Shown here: positions 1-6,106 of the stretch, one piece after another
Layout: every line of letters begins with the position of its first letter
How positions within the stretch are numbered: position 1 is the first letter of the stretch
Assembly (NCBI GenBank): GCA_964350135.1
Contig: CAYGJN010000123.1
Coordinates: 1 to 6,667, forward strand
Direction of reading: 5' to 3'
Length of the DNA: 6,667 nt
From: CAYGJN01 sp964350135
GTDB lineage: Bacteria > Bdellovibrionota > Bacteriovoracia > Bacteriovoracales > Bacteriovoracaceae
Notes under the pieces: generated by a model
Database searches by the model: none
Seen by the model: the letters and a program-made list of their open reading frames with translations, nothing else
What the model was told of the DNA's origin: nothing
Program-made: the position numbers and the translations under genes

Positions 1-978
1 GAGTTAATGTACTCGCGGATACCTGAACTTGAAAAAGAGTTAGAGGGTCAGGCCCATGATTGGATATTGGGCAAATCTCATATTGCTAAAGTTATAGCGA
101 GACAAACAGGAATACCTGTTGAAAAAATTTTACAAGACAAACAAGATAATATTCTTAAGCTTGAAGACTTTTTAAATAGTAAAGTTTTCGGACAAGAAAA
201 ATCCCTACATGAAGTTAGTGAGACATTAATTGCAACTCATGCTGGACTCACTGAAGAAACGAGACCACTAGGATCGTTCTTATTGCTTGGCCCAAGTGGT
301 GTAGGTAAAACAGAAACTGCCAAAAGTCTTGCTGATTTTCTTTTTAACAACCCAGAAAATATCATCCGTATGGATATGAGTGAGTATTCTGAAAAACATG
401 CAGTATCAAAGCTTATCGGAGCGGCTCCTGGTTATATTGGATATGAAGAAGGTGGAGTTCTCACCGAAGCAGTAAGAAGAAAACCATACAGTGTTCTCTT
501 GTTTGATGAAATTGAAAAAGCTCACCCAGACTTTTCAGATATGTTGCTTCAAATCTTAGATGATGGTCGTCTAACTGATAATAAAGGGAGAACTATTAGT
601 TTTAGAAATACGATTATTCTTCTAACTTCAAATGTTGCTGATCATGAAGCTTTTTTCAAGCCTGAAGTTCTAGGTAGGCTTGATAGTATTTTAGTCTATG
701 AAAAGCTTGATGGAAAAGTGGTAAGAAAAGTTATTGATAAAGAGCTTAATTATCTTAATAAAAGATTAGGTGACAAAAAACTGATATTAAACTTGAATGA
801 GTCTGTTTATAAGGTCCTTGAAGAACAAGGTATTAGTGAAAAGTACGGAGCAAGACCACTGAAGAGTACGTTCAATAGGCTTATAACAAGACCACTTTCA
901 AAAAAGATTTTATCTGGCTCTTTAGATAGTGGTTCTTTAGAAGCTAGTTTTGAGGAAGGGCAGATAGTCTTTAGTTAA
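1..978 (+). CDS. clpB: ClpB-like AAA+ disaggregase, C-terminal part (5' end outside window)
   Basis: This is the second ATPase domain of a Hsp100/ClpB unfoldase, a cytoplasmic ATP-driven ring that threads aggregated proteins with DnaK. The frame is open to base 1, so the ATG at 7 is internal. Counting from that Met, residues 2-12 (YSRIPELEKEL) match the end of the ClpB middle coiled-coil domain. IAKVIARQTGIPV (26-38) is the linker into the second ring. Walker A GPSGVGKT is at 95-102, the pore loop GYIGYEEGG at 142-150, Walker B VLLFDE at 163-168, sensor 1 TSN at 207-209, the arginine finger R224 in GRLD, and sensor 2 GARPL at 281-285. All catalytic motifs are intact. The oddity is that only 7 residues separate TSN from FKPE, where E. 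coli ClpB has about 29, so a helical segment is missing. It may therefore be a specialised paralogue rather than the housekeeping ClpB. The M-domain match argues against ClpA, ClpC and ClpV. Confidence 0.9.
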   Translation, partial: ELMYSRIPELEKELEGQAHDWILGKSHIAKVIARQTGIPVEKILQDKQDNILKLEDFLNSKVFGQEKSLHEVSETLIATHAGLTEETRPLGSFLLLGPSGVGKTETAKSLADFLFNNPENIIRMDMSEYSEKHAVSKLIGAAPGYIGYEEGGVLTEAVRRKPYSVLLFDEIEKAHPDFSDMLLQILDDGRLTDNKGRTISFRNTIILLTSNVADHEAFFKPEVLGRLDSILVYEKLDGKVVRKVIDKELNYLNKRLGDKKLILNLNESVYKVLEEQGISEKYGARPLKSTFNRLITRPLSKKILSGSLDSGSLEASFEEGQIVFS

Positions 979-1027
979 TTGCCCTAACACAGGTTCAGAG
1001 TTTATGTATTATGGGTGTGTTAAAGAA

Positions 1028-1068
1028 TTGGGCCAGGAAACAAAGACTAAAAACTGCCCAAAATTTTT
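1028..1068 (+). terminator. Possible weak intrinsic terminator after the clpB-like gene
   Basis: TTGGG (1028-1032) pairs with CCCAA (1057-1061). After a one-base bulge at 1033, CAG (1034-1036) pairs with CTG (1054-1056). The loop is 17 nt, and a run of five T (1064-1068) follows two bases after the stem. The stem is short and interrupted, so termination would be weak. It lies 50 bp after the clpB stop. Confidence 0.35.
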
Positions 1069-1131
1069 GTCAGCTCATAGAGTTTCTTCCAGGCAAAGGC
1101 CCAAAAATGTCAATGATTACCAAGTGTTAGC

Positions 1132-1157
1132 TGGACAGTATAAGCCCTAACTGTCCA
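1132..1157. repeat. Perfect 8-bp inverted repeat (operator or hairpin)
   Basis: TGGACAGT (1132-1139) and ACTGTCCA (1150-1157) are exact reverse complements separated by 10 bases. No T-run follows, so it is not a typical terminator. It lies about 60 bp upstream of the TATAAT box, a position that suits an activator or repressor site. An RNA hairpin is the other possibility. Confidence 0.5.
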
Positions 1158-1218
1158 ATATCACTTCGATTCATCATTTTATCTATCGGATAACCAAGCG
1201 AATAACTTTAGTTTTTTC

Positions 1219-1224
1219 TATAAT
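1219..1224 (+). promoter_or_regulatory. Candidate -10 box (TATAAT) of the envelope cluster promoter
   Basis: This is a perfect sigma-70 type TATAAT about 125 bp upstream of the lipoprotein start. The expected -35 position (around 1196-1201, AAGCGA) does not match TTGACA, so the promoter may need an activator or another sigma factor. Initiation here would give a leader of about 120 nt that contains the 14-bp direct repeat. Confidence 0.4.
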
Positions 1225-1248
1225 AAGAATTGAGGAAATTTCGTTTGC

Positions 1249-1279
1249 AGTTGTACGTTGGTTGAAGTTGTACGTTGGT
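1249..1279. repeat. 14-bp direct repeat, 17-bp period
   Basis: AGTTGTACGTTGGT occurs at 1249-1262 and again, identically, at 1266-1279, with 3 bases between. It lies 25-55 bp downstream of the TATAAT box. It could be a tandem binding site for a DNA- or RNA-binding regulator in the leader, or a recent short duplication. Confidence 0.6.
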
Positions 1280-1340
1280 GGTTAGCAGTCGAAATCTGTC
1301 TTTTAGGGTTTTGTTAATGAAGCCTTACATAAAGAGAGAT

Positions 1341-1346
1341 GGAGAG
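1341..1346 (+). promoter_or_regulatory. Ribosome binding site deciding the lipoprotein start
   Basis: GGAGAG lies four bases before the ATG at 1351. The alternative ATG at 1339 has its GAGAG (1334-1338) directly abutting the codon, which is too close to work well. The 1351 start also gives a cleaner lipoprotein signal peptide. Confidence 0.65.
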
Positions 1347-1350
1347 AGCT

Positions 1351-2415
1351 ATGTTGAAGTTAAAGTTGAAGTTATTACCGTTAGTGATGTTGATGCTATT
1401 AGGTGCTTGTAATTATGAGCCAGAGTTTGCTGAGAAAGAGGATCTACTTGATGATGAATTATCAGTAATTTTACCAGGTGATCCAATTGTCGTAAAACCT
1501 GAAGATCCAGTTGTTGTAACCCCTGATGATCCAGTTGTTGTAATACCTGAGGACCCTATTGATGTTCCTGAACCAACCTATGAAGATGCAGTGGATTCAT
1601 TCACTCAAAATTCATCTAACACTATTAATAAAGTTGATATTGTTTGGGTTATAGATGATTCAGCATCTATGGGAGATGATCAAAAAGCTATTGCTGAGAA
1701 TTTTGATGCTTTTATTAATGACTTTCTAGACAAAAAAATCGATTTCAAAATGGGAATCACAACGACAGACACGAAAGTCTACAATGGAGAGTTTGTTCAT
1801 AAAATTGATCTTCTGACAGCGCAGAAAGCTGCAGCAAATGAAGCAAACTTTATTAAAGATTTTAAAAAGAATGTCAAAGTTGGTGTTGGTGGTGATTGGA
1901 AAGAAAAAGCCTTTCAAAGTATGAATGAGACTATTCATGATTCTTATAATGATGGCTTTTTTAGAGAAGATGCTCTTCTTGCTTATATTGTTGTGACTGA
2001 TGAGCCTGAACAATCAGCAGACTCTGTACAAGAGATAGTAGATGATCTTCTGGCCTTCAAAGGTGATCGTAAAGAGTATCTTAAAATTTACTCAGTTCAT
2101 CGTGTTTTTGGAAATAGCAAAGATGACAGGTTTACTGAGGCTGCTCGTCTTACTGAAGGGTTTACGGCAAATATTAAGGAGTCGTTTTATAAGAACCTTT
2201 TAGAGATCGGTAGTACAATTGTTGATCTTATTAATAGCTTTAAACTTAATAATGTTCCTGTAAATCCAGATAAGATTAAAGTCTACGTAGAGGGTCAAGA
2301 ATTAAAAGTGGGTTGGGCTTATAGCACTAAAACAAATGCTGTTGTATTTGATTCAAACGCAGTTCCTGCCGAAGGGTCAGCTGTTAAGGTTGAGTATAAG
2401 TACGAAGTGAAATAA
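1351..2415 (+). CDS. vWA-domain lipoprotein, CglB-like surface adhesin candidate
   Basis: A 354-residue exported lipoprotein; no enzyme activity is expected. Residues 1-19 form a Lys/Leu/Met-rich signal peptide ending in the lipobox LGAC, with C20 as the lipidated residue. An acidic stretch and four Asp-Pro octapeptide repeats (about 44-75) form a linker or stalk. A von Willebrand factor A fold follows (about 94-296): strand DIVWVI then DDSAS (102-106) is the metal-ion-dependent adhesion site motif DxSxS, and IVVTDEPE (213-220) supplies the later metal-site aspartate. The C-terminal 50 residues look like a small beta domain (IKVYVEGQELKVGW). The layout resembles the Myxococcus gliding adhesin CglB, and neighbouring motor and barrel genes support that reading. 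Full orthology cannot be shown by eye, and a generic vWA lipoprotein remains possible. An upstream ATG at 1339 would add four residues but has a poor ribosome site. Confidence 0.85.
   Translation: MLKLKLKLLPLVMLMLLGACNYEPEFAEKEDLLDDELSVILPGDPIVVKPEDPVVVTPDDPVVVIPEDPIDVPEPTYEDAVDSFTQNSSNTINKVDIVWVIDDSASMGDDQKAIAENFDAFINDFLDKKIDFKMGITTTDTKVYNGEFVHKIDLLTAQKAAANEANFIKDFKKNVKVGVGGDWKEKAFQSMNETIHDSYNDGFFREDALLAYIVVTDEPEQSADSVQEIVDDLLAFKGDRKEYLKIYSVHRVFGNSKDDRFTEAARLTEGFTANIKESFYKNLLEIGSTIVDLINSFKLNNVPVNPDKIKVYVEGQELKVGWAYSTKTNAVVFDSNAVPAEGSAVKVEYKYEVK
1480..1575 (+). repeat. Four 24-bp coding repeats (Asp-Pro octapeptides)
   Basis: The units translate as DPIVVKPE, DPVVVTPD, DPVVVIPE and DPIDVPEP. 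The second and third units are nearly identical in DNA, which suggests expansion by slippage or unequal exchange. They lie between the lipidated Cys and the vWA domain and probably form a stiff acidic stalk of variable length. Confidence 0.85.
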
Positions 2416-2418
2416 AGC

Positions 2419-2441
2419 TGAGGGAGGAAGTTCCTCCTTCA
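2419..2441 (+). other. Stable 10-bp RNA hairpin between the lipoprotein and barrel genes
   Basis: Bases 2419-2428 pair with 2432-2441 around a 3-nt loop, with one G-U pair (2422/2438). It starts 4 bases after the lipoprotein stop and ends 19 bases before the next ATG. No T-run follows, so it is unlikely to end transcription outright. Likely roles are mRNA 3'-end protection after processing, or tuning of downstream translation. Its 3' arm includes CCTCCTT (2433-2439), identical to the anti-Shine-Dalgarno core of 16S rRNA. Confidence 0.65.
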
Positions 2442-2460
2442 ACTACAAGGTGTATAAGTC

Positions 2461-3159
2461 ATGAAAAGTATTCTTGTTGTTTTGATATTTGCATTGGTCT
2501 CGTTTAAAAGTTTTGCAGGACAAGATGATCTCTATGATTTTCTTTGGCTAGATCCAGATAAGAAAGTCTATGTCCTACAAAATAAAGTTTATGAGAAGAA
2601 AGGGACAGCGTATGTTACAGCTGGTTATGGAAAAGGACTCTCTACGGACTTTCAAGATACAAAGGTATACCAGTTTAAGACTGGTTATTACTTTTCTGAA
2701 GATTGGGGTATTGAGCTTCTTTATTCTGGTAAAAATCATTCCAATGATGATGCTTATGCAACTATTACAGATGCAACAAATGGAAATAATAAAATACCTT
2801 TTGTGAGAAGATTCAAGTCCTACTACGGTGCTATGGGACTATGGTCACCTTTTTATGGAAAGATAAATACATTTAACGAAATATTTTATTTCGATGTGAA
2901 TTTTGGACTAGGTATTTCAAAAATAGATGCTGAATCAAATAGAACAGCTTTTCAAGCAAACTCGGCCACTGATGTTTATGAAGACGAGAGTTATACAGCT
3001 GGGTTGTGGAAAGTAGGTATGCGTTTTTATGTAACTGAAAGTCTTTCGCTTGACCTAGATTTTACAACTAATACTTATAAAGCAAATAGTGGTACAAGCG
3101 ACGTCGAAAAATATAGAAATAATACCGATGGAACACTTTCTATTGGCTGGTCATTTTAG
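2461..3159 (+). CDS. Outer-membrane beta-barrel protein (myxobacterial-type barrel family)
   Basis: A 232-residue secreted protein with a signal peptide (1-19, likely cut after SFA). The mature part starts with the stretch DPDKKVYVLQNKVYEKKG (31-48). A DP..VY.LQN...K.G opening like this is what I recall from the outer-membrane barrel domain family of Myxococcus and relatives, which I believe includes gliding proteins GltA/GltB. The rest alternates polar and hydrophobic residues in short strands (YVTAGYGKGL, YQFKTGYYF, WGIELLYSG, FYFDVNFGLGI, LWKVGMRFYV, LSLDLDF), as expected for a barrel of roughly 8 strands. The last strand ends LSIGWSF with a terminal Phe, the BAM insertion signal. AAGG at 2447-2450 serves the ATG. 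It could act as the outer-membrane anchor for the adjacent lipoprotein and TPR protein. The barrel call is strong; the gliding role is inferred. Confidence 0.82.
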   Translation: MKSILVVLIFALVSFKSFAGQDDLYDFLWLDPDKKVYVLQNKVYEKKGTAYVTAGYGKGLSTDFQDTKVYQFKTGYYFSEDWGIELLYSGKNHSNDDAYATITDATNGNNKIPFVRRFKSYYGAMGLWSPFYGKINTFNEIFYFDVNFGLGISKIDAESNRTAFQANSATDVYEDESYTAGLWKVGMRFYVTESLSLDLDFTTNTYKANSGTSDVEKYRNNTDGTLSIGWSF

Positions 3160-3168
3160 GAGACTGCC

Positions 3169-4575
3169 ATGAAAGTATTAATATTATTAGTTTTTGTTTT
3201 TAATTCGCAATTGCTCTTTGGTAAGAGCAAGCTTAGAAGAGTTCTAGAGTCAAAAGATCCTAGGAAGTATGAAAAGCTAACTGTCTATCTAGCAAAAAAG
3301 AAATACTATTTTTCAGCAATCTCTTTTGCAAAAGAACATCTTGTTACCTATGAAGGTAATAAGAGCTCGGAAGCATTCAATAAAGCTCTAGAAGTTCTTG
3401 TAATGAAAGCTGGAATTGATCAGTTCTATTTACTTTCCCCTGAGCTTTTAGAAAAAGCTGATACACCGGCCATGCATTATATTATTGCTAAAAAATACTT
3501 TGATAATAGACAATACAAAAAGACTTTGAAGCATTTAGCAATGATTCCGCCTAAGCATAGATTTTTAACTGAAGCAAACCATCTTGCTGGTGCTATTTGG
3601 TTAAACCGCAAAGATTTTGATAAGGCTCAGAGGTACTACCGGCAATGTATAAAAACAGCAGAGTATGAAAGAAGAGTTACTGATGATGAAAAAGTAAAAC
3701 GTTTTTTTGATGTTTTAAAAGAAACATGCATTGTTGATCAAGCAAGAATTGATTATGAGAAAAAAGACTTTAAAAAAGCTATGGGGCTTTATGATCAAAT
3801 ACCTAAGGCTTCTTATATTTGGCCATACACACTTTTAGAGAAAGCATGGACTGCTTATAGTATGAATAATTACAATAGGTCTCTGGGCGCATTAGTAGCC
3901 TATAAATCTCCATTACTTGCTAGTTACTTTATACCTGAAGCAGAAGTACTACAGGCCTTATCCTATTTCAAAATGTGTTTGTGGAAAGATTCAATGATTG
4001 TTGTAGAGAATTATCATAAACGTTATGCTCCTCAAGCCAGGTATCTTAGAGGACTTTTATCAAAACATAATAAGTCTGATCGATATTTTTATCAAATGAT
4101 GACCAATGGAAGTGATGATAAGACTATTAAAGGTCTTATTACTCAAATTAGAAAAGAGATCTATTTTAATTTGAACCTACAACTACTTAATAAAGTAAGA
4201 AAAGAGATTGCAAAACTTCAGACTCTAAAGAATTCAGAGCTTAAAGAAATTTTACTTGAAAATACAGTTAATTATGAACAAAGACAGCTTGATATTATTA
4301 ACCATTTTGTAAAAAAGAAAATGTATCAGTTTATAAATGAGATGAATTTTTTTAGTAAAGAGATGTATGCCATTCATCTTGAAATTCTAGGGAGAATGAA
4401 AAACCTTATTTACGATAAAAAGAAACTTGCTAAAACTCGTGTAAGGGGAAATTACGATAATGTGGAAAGAGAGTCTAGACAGTACTTTTGGAGCTTCAAA
4501 GGAGCCTTCTGGGCGGATGAATTAGGAGACTATGCCTTTGGGTTAGAGTCAAATTGTCAGGAGAAGGCCTTATGA
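3169..4575 (+). CDS. Secreted TPR-repeat protein, GltC-like periplasmic component candidate
   Basis: A 468-residue protein with a short signal peptide (about 1-18, ending LLFG). Helical TPR-type pairs appear at about 103-128, 136-165 (AIWLNRKDFDKAQRYY), 186-213 (DYEKKDFKKAMGLYDQIP), 219-247 and 256-290 (YFKMCLWKDSMIVVENY). A long charged helical region (about 315-425) may form a coiled coil. The tail has a distinctive aromatic segment (WSFKGAFWADELGDY, 441-455) followed by C463, which I recall being conserved in related envelope-cluster proteins. TPRs bind proteins, so a periplasmic scaffold between the barrel and the motor is plausible, as proposed for GltC in Myxococcus. The gene begins 9 bp after the barrel gene, whose TAG overlaps the ribosome site AGGAG (3158-3162). 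The TPR call is solid; the exact relative is unsure. Confidence 0.75.
   Translation: MKVLILLVFVFNSQLLFGKSKLRRVLESKDPRKYEKLTVYLAKKKYYFSAISFAKEHLVTYEGNKSSEAFNKALEVLVMKAGIDQFYLLSPELLEKADTPAMHYIIAKKYFDNRQYKKTLKHLAMIPPKHRFLTEANHLAGAIWLNRKDFDKAQRYYRQCIKTAEYERRVTDDEKVKRFFDVLKETCIVDQARIDYEKKDFKKAMGLYDQIPKASYIWPYTLLEKAWTAYSMNNYNRSLGALVAYKSPLLASYFIPEAEVLQALSYFKMCLWKDSMIVVENYHKRYAPQARYLRGLLSKHNKSDRYFYQMMTNGSDDKTIKGLITQIRKEIYFNLNLQLLNKVRKEIAKLQTLKNSELKEILLENTVNYEQRQLDIINHFVKKKMYQFINEMNFFSKEMYAIHLEILGRMKNLIYDKKKLAKTRVRGNYDNVERESRQYFWSFKGAFWADELGDYAFGLESNCQEKAL
4559..4563 (+). promoter_or_regulatory. Ribosome binding site deciding the small-protein start
   Basis: AGGAG inside the TPR gene end lies 8 bases before the ATG at 4572. 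This favours 4572 over the in-frame TTG at 4554, which lies upstream of this site and would prefix a hydrophilic SGEGL to the signal peptide. Confidence 0.7.
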
Positions 4576-4835
4576 AAATGTCTTTATTAGTTGTCATCTC
4601 TTTAAGTTTTTTCCAAGTTAGTTTTGGGCAAGGGCCGCAACCCCCTCAAAAGATAATCTATAAGTACAAGAAGTATGAGAAATTCAACTTAGGTGATATG
4701 AGTATTAAAGGGGATGTTATTACACCGGGTGATATATCGGTTAAACAAAGGAAGTTTAAACGTTTTAGTGAAGGGCTTTTCCATAGATGGCATTTTAGAG
4801 ACATGATTAAAGAAGATATCCGAGACATACGATAG
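4572..4835 (+). CDS. Small secreted protein of unknown function (87 aa)
   Basis: A signal peptide (about 1-19, MKMSLLVVISLSFFQVSFG) precedes a mature chain of about 68 residues. It opens QGPQPPQ, continues with a Tyr/Lys stretch (KIIYKYKKYEKF), then LGDMSIKGDVITPGDISVKQRKF, and a basic, aromatic tail (LFHRWHFRDMIKEDIRDIR). No catalytic motif or membrane segment follows the signal. The ATG overlaps the TGA of the TPR gene (ATGA), so translation is probably coupled and the two products may be made in fixed ratio. I do not recognise a named family. I recall a loose pattern of [ED]..[IV].G[ED]...P followed by a basic tail in small proteins beside Agl-like motors of delta-proteobacteria. A periplasmic adaptor between TPR protein and motor is a guess. 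Confidence 0.75.
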   Translation: MKMSLLVVISLSFFQVSFGQGPQPPQKIIYKYKKYEKFNLGDMSIKGDVITPGDISVKQRKFKRFSEGLFHRWHFRDMIKEDIRDIR

Positions 4836-4865
4836 AGTATTCGAAGAAGCAGAACCGGAGGATAG

Positions 4866-5573
4866 ATGGAAGAGCAGACCCAAGCGGCAGTAATAGCAGC
4901 AGAACACGCAGTAGACTCAGTTTCATTTTTCACAAAAATTTTCGCATTTATGGATGATGGTGGTGCATTTATGTGGATCATTTTAGCTTGTTGGCTAATT
5001 GGTTTGGCCATCGCTATGGAAAGAGTCATCAAGCTTTATCTGTATGATATTGATGGTGCTGGCCTTATGAGAGAAATTAGAAAACATGTATTAGATAATA
5101 ATGTTCATGCAGCTATTAATCTTTGCCAGGACTCAAAAGCTATTCTACCAAGAGTGCTAAAAAATGCGCTTAAAAGAGCAAACCACGCAAAAGAAACTAT
5201 TCAAGATGCGGTTGATGCCACAGCATTAGAGGTAATACCTCTAGTAGAAAAAAGAATTGGATATTTGGCATTGATTGCTAACGTATCAACTCTGATTGGT
5301 CTTCTTGGAACCATACAAGGTCTTATTCAGTCTTTTGCTGCTGTTGCTGACGCCGACCCAAGTGAAAAATCAAGATTACTAGCAGAAGGTATTGCTACAG
5401 CAATGAATACAACAGCATTTGGGCTTATATCGGCCATTACTATTATGGTCATTCATTCTATTTTAACTCATAAGTCTGAAAAGATTTTAGGTGAAATGGA
5501 TGAGTACTCTTTTAAGCTTGTTGATCTATTAGGAACCAAGAAAGATATTAAGCGCATAAAAGAATCTGCTTAA
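4866..5573 (+). CDS. TolQ/ExbB/MotA-family proton channel subunit, AglR-like
   Basis: A 235-residue inner-membrane protein, the channel-forming subunit of a proton-motive-force motor. Three membrane segments are visible: about 35-52 (FMWIILACWLIGLAIA), 132-157 and 179-200, with a large cytoplasmic loop (about 53-130) between the first two, the usual TolQ/ExbB topology. The signature STLIGLLGTIQGLIQSF (141-157) and the third-helix motif AMNTTAFGLISAI (179-191) are both present, including threonines T149 and T183 at the places where ExbB has functional channel threonines. Length is normal for the family. GGAGGA (4857-4862) gives a strong, slightly close ribosome site. Two TolR-like genes follow directly, matching the one-plus-two composition of the Myxococcus AglR/AglQ/AglS gliding motor. 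TolQ of Tol-Pal or ExbB of TonB uptake are alternatives; the neighbouring adhesin and barrel disfavour them. Confidence 0.9.
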   Translation: MEEQTQAAVIAAEHAVDSVSFFTKIFAFMDDGGAFMWIILACWLIGLAIAMERVIKLYLYDIDGAGLMREIRKHVLDNNVHAAINLCQDSKAILPRVLKNALKRANHAKETIQDAVDATALEVIPLVEKRIGYLALIANVSTLIGLLGTIQGLIQSFAAVADADPSEKSRLLAEGIATAMNTTAFGLISAITIMVIHSILTHKSEKILGEMDEYSFKLVDLLGTKKDIKRIKESA

Positions 5574-5587
5574 ACTCGAGGTATAAG

Positions 5588-6103
5588 ATGAGCAAGCGGA
5601 TTCAAAGAAAAAAAATAGAGTTTCCAAAACTAAATCTAATTCCTATTTTAGATGCAGTCTTTATATTTATTTTCTTTCTTCTAATGTCAGCTAAGTTTAT
5701 TAACTTAAGAGAAATAGGCTCAGATGTGCCTATCGTTTCAGAAAGTGAGCCTGTCGATGATAAAGATCCCTTGAATTTAACATTGGCCATTACATCAGAG
5801 CAGATTAGTATTAAGACCGGTCTAGAAGGGAGAACTGTTTTAGTTGTTAATAAAGTTAAGGGCAGCTATGAGTATGAAAAACTTCATAGCAAAATTGTTG
5901 AACTGAAAAAAAAGAATCTTAAAGAAGAAAGTATAATTTTTGAACCTAAGGGCAAGGTTAAATATAACGACTTAGTACAAATTATGGACCATGTTAGAAC
6001 AATTAAAAAAAACCAGAAGCCGATTTATATTCGAAAAAATGGCAAGCTTAAAGAAACTAGAAAACTTTTTGGAAAAATTGTTTTCTCCAACATGCAAGGC
6101 TAG
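5588..6103 (+). CDS. First TolR/ExbD-family motor subunit (AglQ/AglS-like)
   Basis: A 171-residue single-span inner-membrane protein. A basic cytoplasmic head (SKRIQRKK) leads into LNLIPILDAVFIFIFFLLMS (15-34), the ExbD/TolR transmembrane helix, with the essential proton-carrying aspartate at D22. After the span is an acidic linker (SESEPVDDKDP, 51-61), then a periplasmic ExbD-like domain of alternating strands and helices to the end (LTLAITSEQISI, SIIFEPKGKVKYNDLVQIMD). It is somewhat longer than E. coli ExbD (141 aa). It starts 14 bp after the channel gene with GAGG at 5578-5581. It is expected to sit inside the TolQ-like pentamer and transmit motion to periplasmic partners. Which of AglQ or AglS it corresponds to cannot be decided by eye. 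Confidence 0.88.
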   Translation: MSKRIQRKKIEFPKLNLIPILDAVFIFIFFLLMSAKFINLREIGSDVPIVSESEPVDDKDPLNLTLAITSEQISIKTGLEGRTVLVVNKVKGSYEYEKLHSKIVELKKKNLKEESIIFEPKGKVKYNDLVQIMDHVRTIKKNQKPIYIRKNGKLKETRKLFGKIVFSNMQG

Positions 6104-6106
6104 TTA

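Larger units (their letters stand above)
979..1350. other. Non-coding intergenic region with several inverted repeats and a probable promoter
   Basis: This gap of about 370 bp separates the clpB-like gene from the envelope cluster. I see no convincing gene in it on either strand and no tRNA. It holds a 7-bp inverted repeat TAACACA/TGTGTTA (985-991 and 1016-1022) just after the clpB stop, a possible terminator hairpin with an alternative pairing partner (1028-1104), an 8-bp inverted repeat (1132-1157), a TATAAT box (1219-1224) and a 14-bp direct repeat (1249-1279). GCCCTAAC occurs twice (981-988 and 1144-1151). In a tightly packed stretch like this, such a gap probably holds the regulation of the downstream cluster. 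Confidence 0.6.

Noticed and set aside
1..978. ClpV of a type VI secretion system
   Set aside because: The M-domain end (YSRIPELEK) and pore loop (GYIGYEEGG) are of ClpB type, and no type VI genes are nearby.
985..1022. 7-bp inverted repeat TAACACA/TGTGTTA as the clpB terminator
   Set aside because: The stem is AT-rich, the loop is 24 nt and no T-run follows, so it was not called a terminator.
979..1350. CRISPR array, tRNA or insertion-sequence remnant in the intergenic gap
   Set aside because: There are only two copies of a 14-mer with a 3-bp spacer, no cloverleaf arms, no transposase-like frame and no matching terminal repeats.
1726..2013. Minus-strand open frame of 95 codons
   Set aside because: It lies entirely inside the vWA domain on the opposite strand. 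Its composition (Phe, Ile, Lys, Asn) is what antisense of AT-rich coding gives.
2570..2806. Plus-strand open frame of 78 codons in another frame
   Set aside because: It is nested in the barrel gene, has no ribosome site, and its Met/Gln-rich tail is an out-of-frame artefact.
4658..5032. Minus-strand open frame of 124 codons
   Set aside because: It overlaps the small secreted protein and the start of the TolQ-like gene, both well supported by signal peptide, membrane motifs and ribosome sites. Its translation shows no recognisable domain.
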